A stretch of 33,489 bases of DNA, taken from CAYTEO01 sp964436825 (lineage in GTDB: Bacteria; Krumholzibacteriota; Krumholzibacteriia; LZORAL124-64-63). Positions 15,199-22,482 of the stretch are shown here, piece after piece. The notes under the pieces were generated by a model that worked only from the letters and a program-made list of their open reading frames with translations, searched no databases and was not told where the DNA came from. The position numbers and the translations under genes were made by a program. Within the stretch, counting starts at the first letter, position 1. The number at the start of each line of letters is the position of its first letter. The stretch spans positions 1-33,489 of the forward strand of contig CAYTEO010000029.1 of assembly GCA_964436825.1 (NCBI GenBank), given 5' to 3'.

Positions 15199-16907
15199 CG
15201 GGTCACCTCGTCGGCTGGTGCTGGTGCAGGGGAGGCGGACCGGGACGGGGCGGCATCGGCCGCGGCCGCGGAACCGGCCTGCAGGATCGCCAGCGTACCG
15301 CGATCCTGGACGAAGGCCACGACCAGCAGGTGGTCGTCGACCCACGTGGCATCGTTGGTGAACTGGACGGTATGCGTGTCCGGGGCGGCGGGATCGAAGG
15401 CGAGCGTCGCGTCCGCGAGCCGCACGACGTCCCGCATGATCCAGTGGAACTCGGTCTCGCCCTCGCTTCCCGGCGGCTCGTCGTAGTGGACGGGCGACTC
15501 GACCAGCACGACGTCCAGCTCCGGGTCCTCCGTGCCGGTGGGAGGCGTGGCCGTCAGGAGCGTCACGGTGGCGGTGATCCGCGGGGCGGAGAAGTCGGGG
15601 ACGTCCACCTGGATGGCGAAGCCGGGGTCGGCGGCGCCGCTGGCGTCGAGCAGGGCGATCATCTCGTCGTAGGGCGGGTAGCCGTTGGTCCGCTCCGGCG
15701 CCACGGACAGGACGCCGTCCAGGAAGAGGGTCGGCAACGCCCCGTCCCACGACGTGTTGCCCCAGTAGAACTGCGCCCGTGCGTCGTTGTCGGCCGGATT
15801 GGCGGCGTAGTGGGGGTCGGGGCCGAGCCACCCCTGGCTGAACTTGACGGCCAGCAGCCGGTCGCGTCCGAAGCCGCCCTCGGTGACGACCCGTTCCAGC
15901 ATGGTGTTCATCTGGGGGCAGCCGACGCAGTTGACCGACGAGAACGTCTCCACCAGGGCGACCCGGCGCGCGGAGAGGACGAAGCCCTGGTCGACGGTCT
16001 CGCCGGCGACGACCTCGACCACGACCGGCGGGACCGGGCGGAAGAGGGGATGCCGGACGCTCACGCTGTGCGTGCCGCCGGGCAGGTCGATGGCCGCGGG
16101 GGTCGTCCGGTTCGTCTCCTCGCCGTCGACCAGCACGACGGCGCCGGGCGGGACCGACGCGACGCGCAGCATGCCGGTCTGTCCCGTCTCGGTCAGCTGG
16201 AAGACGAGGGTCGTGTCGGCGCCGGCGACCAGGTCCACCACCTGGGAATCCGGCTCCGCATTCCAGCCTTCCCGCAGGACGCGGACGACGTGCCGTCGCG
16301 CCGGCAGCACGAACAGGGCCGGGGTCGTCCGTTCGGTGGTCTCGCCGTCGAGGATCACCGTCGCGTCGACCGGCGCGCTGGTGATCCGCAGCGTGGCGGC
16401 GGGGACCAGGGTGAAGGCGACCTCCGCGACGTCGCCCGTCGCCACCGTCACCGTCGTCTGCCCCTCCTCGGCGACCAGGCCGCCGGCGACGACGCCGACG
16501 ACATGCTCGCCGGCGGCCACGCGCAGGGTGTCCGGCGTGTTGCGCCCCGTCGGTTCCCCGTCCAGCACGATGGCCCCGCCGGCCGGGTCGGAGGCGACGG
16601 CGAGCCACCCCATGCCCGTCAGGGCGAAGCTGGCCGTCAGGCGCTGGGCGGGCGCTACCGTGAGGGATCGCGTCGCCGGTACGGCCTCGTGGTCCGGAAG
16701 CCGGACCGCGAAGGTGTGGGGGCCGGCGCCGAGCAGCAGATCGACCGGTGTGTGGCTGCCGGTCGAGTCGCCGTCGACGATGACGGCGGCGCCCGGGGGA
16801 TCGGATACGACGGCCACGGTTCCGACCGGCGCCTCGCGCCCGCAGGAGAGCAGGAACAGGGCTGCCAGGACGAACGATCCTCTCCACCTGGAGATGGGCT
16901 GGTTCAT
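15195..16907 (-). CDS. Lipoprotein with four PEGA repeats and an Omp28-like domain
   Basis: The protein is 570 residues. A lipoprotein signal ends in the lipobox LLSC at residue 22. Four PEGA domains of about 70 residues follow. Each opens with a strand such as GTVAVVSDPPGAAVIVDG or GMLRVASVPPGAVVLVDG and has DGxxTxxxTP; PEGA repeats are usually surface-layer or peptidoglycan-facing spacers. From about residue 305 there is an Omp28-like domain (VALVETFSSVNCVGCPQMN, CVGC thiol motif) and a beta-sandwich. The end is Ala/Ser/Pro-rich. AGGGA precedes the ATG by nine bases. First gene of the envelope operon, with a TTGACG/TAGACT promoter upstream. The protein is probably anchored to the outer membrane and holds a thioredoxin-like domain away from it. 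No sorting tail, unlike its partner. Confidence 0.8.
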   Translation of the reverse strand: MNQPISRWRGSFVLAALFLLSCGREAPVGTVAVVSDPPGAAVIVDGDSTGSHTPVDLLLGAGPHTFAVRLPDHEAVPATRSLTVAPAQRLTASFALTGMGWLAVASDPAGGAIVLDGEPTGRNTPDTLRVAAGEHVVGVVAGGLVAEEGQTTVTVATGDVAEVAFTLVPAATLRITSAPVDATVILDGETTERTTPALFVLPARRHVVRVLREGWNAEPDSQVVDLVAGADTTLVFQLTETGQTGMLRVASVPPGAVVLVDGEETNRTTPAAIDLPGGTHSVSVRHPLFRPVPPVVVEVVAGETVDQGFVLSARRVALVETFSSVNCVGCPQMNTMLERVVTEGGFGRDRLLAVKFSQGWLGPDPHYAANPADNDARAQFYWGNTSWDGALPTLFLDGVLSVAPERTNGYPPYDEMIALLDASGAADPGFAIQVDVPDFSAPRITATVTLLTATPPTGTEDPELDVVLVESPVHYDEPPGSEGETEFHWIMRDVVRLADATLAFDPAAPDTHTVQFTNDATWVDDHLLVVAFVQDRGTLAILQAGSAAAADAAPSRSASPAPAPADEVTR

Positions 16908-16964
16908 GGAGCGTTTCCCTGGGTTGTCGGGGGTTGGCGGGGGGATCCGAGCAACGTGCCGTAT

Positions 16965-16994
16965 AGTCTACAGCCGTCGTCCCTGCCGCGTCAA
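16965..16994 (-). promoter_or_regulatory. Promoter of the CxxC envelope operon
   Basis: On the minus strand, TTGACG (16994-16989), an 18-base spacer, then TAGACT (16970-16965). It lies about 60 bases upstream of the PEGA lipoprotein ATG. Confidence 0.5.
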
Positions 16995-17050
16995 CTGGCC
17001 AGTTTCACGGTTATGCAGAAGAATGTCATACGGTCGGCAGGTTTTCTCTT

Positions 17051-17078
17051 TTGTGACGTTCGAACCCTGTGGTAGAAT
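17051..17078 (+). promoter_or_regulatory. Promoter of the C25 protease gene
   Basis: TTGTGA (17051-17056), a 16-base spacer, then TAGAAT (17073-17078). The start would be near 17085, giving a leader of about 114 bases that contains two hairpins. It diverges from the envelope-operon promoter. Confidence 0.5.
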
Positions 17079-17100
17079 GAATGCGTTGGAACCCCCGCCT

Positions 17101-17120
17101 ACGGTCGTGATGACGACCGT
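17101..17120 (+). promoter_or_regulatory. Leader hairpin 1 of the C25 gene
   Basis: ACGGTCGT-GATG-ACGACCGT is a perfect 8-bp stem with a 4-base loop in the predicted untranslated leader. It could be an operator at DNA level or an RNA hairpin. Confidence 0.45.
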
Positions 17121-17147
17121 CCATTCCACGTTTTCAGGTTCGCAAGG

Positions 17148-17167
17148 CCACCGTCATGTGACGATGG
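17148..17167 (+). promoter_or_regulatory. Leader hairpin 2 of the C25 gene
   Basis: CCACCGTCA-TG-TGACGATGG has arms matching at eight of nine positions. It ends about 20 bases before the Shine-Dalgarno AAAGGA. Confidence 0.35.
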
Positions 17168-17198
17168 TCGGGTTGTTCATCCTCAGAAAGGAAGTGCT

Positions 17199-20100
17199 AT
17201 GAGGGGGAGACTGTTCTTGTTGCTGGGAATTCTCTCGCTGCTTGCCGGCGCTGCCTGGTCGGCGACGGGGAGCATTCCCGTCTCCGACGCGCAGCCACAG
17301 TTGCAGGTGATCGACAAGGGACCCGACGCGGTGACCTACCATGTGCGGGTGGGTGAGCTGCGGACCCTGGACGTCCATACCAAGGCGGGCGACTTCACCC
17401 GCCTGCTCATTCCCGGGTTCCACGTCTCGCACCGCGAGGGTGCGCCCGAGCTGCCGATGATGAACGACCTGCTGGCGATCCCGGTGGGGGCCGACGCCCG
17501 TGTCGAGATCGTCTCCGACAACCCGCGCGAGATCAAGCTGTCCGACTTCGGGATCACCAACCCGATCATGCCGGCCCAGCCGCCTCTGAGCAAGAGCGCC
17601 GATCCCGCGCAGGTGCCGTTCGTCTACGACCGGGCCGCCTATGCCGCCGACAAGGTGGCCCAGCCGCTGGCCCGCGTCGTGGCCCTGGGCAACCTGCGCT
17701 CGCTGCCGGTCGGCCGCCTGGAGATCTCGCCGGTGGAGTACCTGCCGCGCGAGGGGCGGCTGATCGTCCATGACGACCTGGAGATCAGAGTCGTCTTCGA
17801 GGGCGGCGACAAGGCGCTGCAGCGCGACCTGCTGGCCAGCACCTACAGCCCCTTCTTCGAGCCCGTCTACGCCCGGATCACCGGTGCCAAGGACGCTGCG
17901 CACGACGCGCATCCCGACCTGGTCCGCAGCCCCGTGACGATGGTCGTCGTCACCCCGCCCGAGTTCCAGTACCAGCTGAACGACTTCGTCGCCTGGAAGA
18001 CCGAGCGCGGCTTCAACATGGTCGTCGGCGTCATCGGCTCGCCCGAGGTGGGCTCGACGACCTCCACGATCCAGGCCTGGCTGCACGGCCTGTACAACAA
18101 CGCCACGCCCGAGCAGCCGGCACCCAGCTTCGTCCTGTTCGTCGGCGACGTGGCCCAGTGCCCGACGTTCTTCGAGAACGGCGACGCCACCGACCGGCCG
18201 TACTGCGACGTCGACGGCGACATGTTCCCCGACATGTACTACGGCCGCTTCTCGGCGACGAACAGCTCGCAGCTCCAGGCCATGCTGGACAAGACGATGA
18301 TGTACGACCAGTTCACGATGCCCGATCCGAGCTACCTGGGCGAGGTCGTCATGATCGCCGGCGCCGACGCCACGTACGGTCCGACCCACGGCAACGGCCA
18401 GATCAACTACGGGACCGAGCACTACTTCAACGCGGCCCACGGGATCACCAGCCACACCTACCTGTACCCGGCCTCGGCCAGCTCCGACGCCCAGGTCATC
18501 GCCGACGTGAGCAACGGCGTGGGCTTCGTCAACTACACGGCCCACGGCAGCGAGACCGGCTGGTACGATCCCAGCTTCGGGCAGGCGGACGTCAACGGCC
18601 TGTCGAACGCCGGCAAGTACTGCCTGGCCATCGGCAACTGCTGCCTGACCAGCACCTACGACTACGACGAGTGCTTCGCCGAGACCTGGCTGCGGGCCCC
18701 GAACAAGGGCGCCATCGGCTACATCGGCGGCTCCAACTCGACCTACTGGGACGAGGACTACTGGTGGGGCGTCGGGTACCATCCCTCCTCGGAGATCGAC
18801 GGCTCGGCGTATCCCTACGAGCAGACCGGCATGGGTACCTATGACGGCCTGTTCCACGACCACGGCGAGAACCCCGCCCAGTGGTACGTGACCAACGACG
18901 CCATCATCTTCTGCGGCAACCTGGCCGTCACCGAGTCCGGCTCCAGCCGCGAGCTGTACTACTGGAACATCTACAACCTGATGGGCGACCCGTCGCTGAG
19001 CACCTACCTGGGCGTGCCTGCCGCCAACCCGGTCGTCCACGCGCCGACCCTGTTCGCCAACGCGACGACCTTCGAGATCGACGCCGCACCGGGCAGCTAC
19101 TTCGGCCTGACCCAGAACGGCCAGATCATGGCCTCGGGCCTGGTCCCCGCCGGCGGCAAGGCCGTCTTCCCGCTGAGCGGGATGCTGACGCCCGGCGTGC
19201 CGGCCCACCTGGTCGTCATGGCGCAGAACTTCGAGCCCTACGTGACCGACATCAACGTCATCGTCCCGGCGACGGTCGTCATCGACCCGTCGGCCATCGA
19301 CGCCAACGTCCCGACCGACGTGACCGTGACGGTCTACGGCGAGGACGGCGTCACGCCGCTGGCCGGCATCGAGGTCTGGGCCCAGGGGATGCAGTACGCG
19401 ACGCCGCACGTGACCACCGACGCGTCCGGCGTGGCCGTGCTGAACATCGACTACCCCTACGGACCGAGCATCGAGATCGTGGGCAAGGATCCTGCCGAGA
19501 GCTACGACCTGTTCCACGAGCTGCTCACGGTCAACGCCGCCGCGCTCACCTCGCCGGACCTGGCCGTGACCACGGACATCGGCCTGAGCGACGCCTTCCC
19601 GCTGAACCTGCCCGCCACCCTGACGGCCTCGGTGGGTGAGGCCGGCGCCACGCTGGGCGCCTACCTGCCCGACGGCAGCCTGGTGACCACCGCGGACGCC
19701 AGCATGGTCCTGACCGTGGACCAGCCCGGCCAGGTGACCGGCGTCATCGCCCTGTCCGGCTACGACATCTACAGCGAGACCTTCGACGTGGTCGAGGCCT
19801 ACGGCACCCTGGCGGGCCACGTGGACGCGGGCGGCACCGGTGCCGCGGGGGCCGAGGTCGTCGGCCTGGACGGTGACGGCCAGGTGGCCTTCACGGCCGT
19901 CTGCGACGCCAACGGCGACTACGCCGTGGCCGACGAGGTCCTGGTCGCCGCCTACACCGTCGTGGTCGACTACTTCGGCTTCGAGCACTTCGAGCAGTCG
20001 TACTTCGTCAACTACGGCGCGAACACGTTCGACATCACCCTGACGCCGGCTCCCTCCGGCGTGCTGACCGGTACGGTGTACGACGCCGTCGACGGGACGG

Positions 20101-22244
20101 CCCTGGCCGCCACGATCAGCGTCTACCGCACCGATACCGGCGACCTCTACGCCGAGACGACGAGCGACGCGACGACGGGCGAGTTCACGACGCCGTCGCT
20201 GCCGTACTTCACCTACCACGTCGTCGTGCGCGCCTCGCACCACGTGCCGGTCCAGCTGGACATCGAGATCGGCGCGCCGGTCGTGACCAAGAGCTTCGCC
20301 ATGGAGCCGACCAACGGCGAGATCCTGGTCATCAACGACAACGGTGCCGTCAAGTCGCACCCGGCCAAGGTGGACGAGAAGGGCAACGTTCTCGCCCCGG
20401 CCTACGAGGACACGCGCGCCAAGAGCGCCGTGGACGACATCGTCGCCGACCTGGAGTTCCTGGGTTACGGCGTCACCGTCGAGGGGATCGGCGAGACCGA
20501 CCCGGCGACCTGGCAGCTCTACGACCTGCTGCTGGTCACCTGCGGCGACAACACGACGACCCTCGACGACGCCGGCTTCCGCGCGGCCCTGGAGGACTTC
20601 GTCCAGGCCGGCGGGCACCTGCTGGTCGAGGGCGGCGAGATCGGCTACGACTGGCAGTACAACGACGCCGCCTTCGCGGCGAACGTCCTGCACATCGCCG
20701 ACTGGACCCACGACTCGTCCGGCGACGTCACCGTCGCCGAGCCGGGCCACACCCTGATGACGACGCCGAACACGATCACCGGTCCGATCGCGGTGACCTA
20801 CGCGGGCTACGGTGATTCCGACGCCCTGATCCCCACGGCGGACGCGGTCATGGTCGGCAACTGGTCGGAGTACCCGACCGACGCCAGCATCATCGCCTAC
20901 GACGCCAACCCCGACCCCAGCGGCGGCCAGTTCGTCCTGTTCGCCTTCAACTACGCGGCCGCCTACTGCAGCGAGCTGACCGACCTGCTCCAGAACGCCG
21001 TCAACTGGCTGCTGACCGAGGAGCACGGCTGCGCTTCCATCGAGGGGACGGTCACCCTGGCCGGCGAGACCGACCACTCCGGGATCACCGTCGAGGCCAT
21101 CCCCGGCGGCGGTGCGACCGTCACCGACGCCGGCGGCCACTACACGTTCACCGGTCTCTACCAGGGGACCTACACGATCCGGGCCTCCAAGGACGGCTGG
21201 GGCGTGGCCCAGGTCACCGTCGTCGTCGACGACTGCGGGACCTTCACGGCCGAGCCCATGGAGCTGGCGCCCATCGCCACGGAGCAGTTCTGCAGCCAGC
21301 CCGGTGTGGCGATCCCCGACGACGACCCGGCCGGCATCTCCGACGTCATGACCGTCGACATGGATCCGGCGACCCTGCTCAGCGGCGTCGAGGTCTACGT
21401 CGACATCACCCACACCTGGCAGGGTGACCTGATCGTCAACCTGACCTCCCCCGGCGGCACGACGGTGACGCTGCACAACCGCTCGGGCAGCAGCGCGGAC
21501 GACATCCTGGGCTGGTACCCGACCGAGCTGGAACCGGCCGGTGACCTGTCGGCCTTCGTCGGCGAGCCCGCCGCGGGCGACTGGACCCTGTGGGTCAGCG
21601 ACAACGCTGGCGCCGACGTGGGGACGCTCAACGAGTGGTGCCTGAAACTGACCTACTCGATGCCCGTGCCCAACGACGCGGCCGCCATGTCCGCCTCCAG
21701 CGGCAGCGGCGGCGTCGTGCTGACCTGGTCCTACGACCAGCAGGCCGTCGACGGCTTCCACGTCTACCGCCGCGTCGAGGGCGGCAGCCTGGAGCGGCTG
21801 ACCGACGATCCGGTCGCCAGCCGCGACGGTCACATCGAGTTCGTGGATCCCGGCTACGGGATCGCGCCGGGGACCGTGCTGTACTACAGCTACAGCGAGG
21901 TCATCGGCGGCGTGGAGATGGCCCGCAGCGCCGAGGTCTCGGTGACCTTCACCGGCAACGTGCCGGCGACGTTCGCGCTCCATCCCTGCTACCCGAACCC
22001 GTTCAACCCGGCCACGAACATCATGTTCGACCTGCCGCGTCCGGGCCACGTCGTGGCGCGCATCTACGACGTCACCGGTCGCGTGGTCCGTACCCTCGTC
22101 GACGAGGACCTGCCCGCCTCGGTCCACGTCCGGCGCTGGGACGGCACCGACGACAGCGGTCGCCGGATGGCCAGCGGCACCTACTACCTGCGGCTGACCA
22201 CGCCCGACCACGTGGCGGTCCAGAAGATGCTGCTCGTCAAGTAG
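17199..22244 (+). CDS. Secreted C25 (gingipain-type) cysteine protease, multidomain
   Basis: The protein is 1681 residues. A signal peptide (LFLLLGILSLLAGAAWSA) is followed by a C25 propeptide-like region (about 30-235) and the peptidase at about 240-600. The catalytic His449 lies in NYTAHGSETGW and the Cys in IGNCCLTS (C482, or C481). The 33-residue spacing equals that between His211 and Cys244 in gingipain RgpB. Then come an Ig-like domain, several carboxypeptidase-regulatory-like repeats, an amidotransferase-like module at about 1040-1270 (ILVINDNG, FVQAGGHLLVEGGEIG), another regulatory-like repeat, a proprotein-convertase P domain (about 1360-1485), an Fn3-like domain and a FlgD-type tail (YPNPFNPATN to QKMLLVK). 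It probably degrades extracellular protein after export by a type IX-like route. AAAGGA precedes the ATG by about seven bases. Cleavage specificity cannot be told. Confidence 0.9.
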   Translation: MRGRLFLLLGILSLLAGAAWSATGSIPVSDAQPQLQVIDKGPDAVTYHVRVGELRTLDVHTKAGDFTRLLIPGFHVSHREGAPELPMMNDLLAIPVGADARVEIVSDNPREIKLSDFGITNPIMPAQPPLSKSADPAQVPFVYDRAAYAADKVAQPLARVVALGNLRSLPVGRLEISPVEYLPREGRLIVHDDLEIRVVFEGGDKALQRDLLASTYSPFFEPVYARITGAKDAAHDAHPDLVRSPVTMVVVTPPEFQYQLNDFVAWKTERGFNMVVGVIGSPEVGSTTSTIQAWLHGLYNNATPEQPAPSFVLFVGDVAQCPTFFENGDATDRPYCDVDGDMFPDMYYGRFSATNSSQLQAMLDKTMMYDQFTMPDPSYLGEVVMIAGADATYGPTHGNGQINYGTEHYFNAAHGITSHTYLYPASASSDAQVIADVSNGVGFVNYTAHGSETGWYDPSFGQADVNGLSNAGKYCLAIGNCCLTSTYDYDECFAETWLRAPNKGAIGYIGGSNSTYWDEDYWWGVGYHPSSEIDGSAYPYEQTGMGTYDGLFHDHGENPAQWYVTNDAIIFCGNLAVTESGSSRELYYWNIYNLMGDPSLSTYLGVPAANPVVHAPTLFANATTFEIDAAPGSYFGLTQNGQIMASGLVPAGGKAVFPLSGMLTPGVPAHLVVMAQNFEPYVTDINVIVPATVVIDPSAIDANVPTDVTVTVYGEDGVTPLAGIEVWAQGMQYATPHVTTDASGVAVLNIDYPYGPSIEIVGKDPAESYDLFHELLTVNAAALTSPDLAVTTDIGLSDAFPLNLPATLTASVGEAGATLGAYLPDGSLVTTADASMVLTVDQPGQVTGVIALSGYDIYSETFDVVEAYGTLAGHVDAGGTGAAGAEVVGLDGDGQVAFTAVCDANGDYAVADEVLVAAYTVVVDYFGFEHFEQSYFVNYGANTFDITLTPAPSGVLTGTVYDAVDGTALAATISVYRTDTGDLYAETTSDATTGEFTTPSLPYFTYHVVVRASHHVPVQLDIEIGAPVVTKSFAMEPTNGEILVINDNGAVKSHPAKVDEKGNVLAPAYEDTRAKSAVDDIVADLEFLGYGVTVEGIGETDPATWQLYDLLLVTCGDNTTTLDDAGFRAALEDFVQAGGHLLVEGGEIGYDWQYNDAAFAANVLHIADWTHDSSGDVTVAEPGHTLMTTPNTITGPIAVTYAGYGDSDALIPTADAVMVGNWSEYPTDASIIAYDANPDPSGGQFVLFAFNYAAAYCSELTDLLQNAVNWLLTEEHGCASIEGTVTLAGETDHSGITVEAIPGGGATVTDAGGHYTFTGLYQGTYTIRASKDGWGVAQVTVVVDDCGTFTAEPMELAPIATEQFCSQPGVAIPDDDPAGISDVMTVDMDPATLLSGVEVYVDITHTWQGDLIVNLTSPGGTTVTLHNRSGSSADDILGWYPTELEPAGDLSAFVGEPAAGDWTLWVSDNAGADVGTLNEWCLKLTYSMPVPNDAAAMSASSGSGGVVLTWSYDQQAVDGFHVYRRVEGGSLERLTDDPVASRDGHIEFVDPGYGIAPGTVLYYSYSEVIGGVEMARSAEVSVTFTGNVPATFALHPCYPNPFNPATNIMFDLPRPGHVVARIYDVTGRVVRTLVDEDLPASVHVRRWDGTDDSGRRMASGTYYLRLTTPDHVAVQKMLLVK

Positions 22245-22248
22245 CGGC

Positions 22249-22275
22249 AGGCGGGCGCCCGCCGGGTGCCCGCCT
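22249..22275 (+). terminator. Terminator hairpin after the C25 gene
   Basis: AGGCGGGC and GCCCGCCT form an 8-bp stem that continues through a G-U pair and CCC/GGG to a GCC loop. No T-run follows. Confidence 0.6.
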
Positions 22276-22351
22276 CGACATTCCCGGGCGTCGGCGGTCC
22301 TGCCGCCGGCGCCCTTCCCTGTCGACCCACTGGCCGCGGAGCGGCGATCCG

Positions 22352-22360
22352 TGGTATAAT
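22352..22360 (+). promoter_or_regulatory. Extended -10 promoter of the M14 gene
   Basis: TGG followed by exact TATAAT (22355-22360) forms an extended -10. No good -35 is visible. The start would be near 22367, about 116 bases before the ATG. The rest of the gap from 22276 to 22482 holds nothing else I recognise. Confidence 0.5.
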
Positions 22361-22482
22361 GACACGAGAAGCAACGACAACTGACCGACGCCCGACCGGT
22401 CCCGCGCCGGTCCCACCCCCCCGCCGAAGCGCCGGCCGACCCAACCACCTTATGCGGGGTTCTCGCCCCGGGGAGGCTCGAG

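Noticed and set aside
15199..16887. Upstream extension of the Omp28-FlgD gene in the same frame
   Set aside because: The extension is Arg/Gly-rich shadow sequence over the PEGA gene. The ATGA overlap at 15195-15198 and the signal peptide fix the start at 15198.
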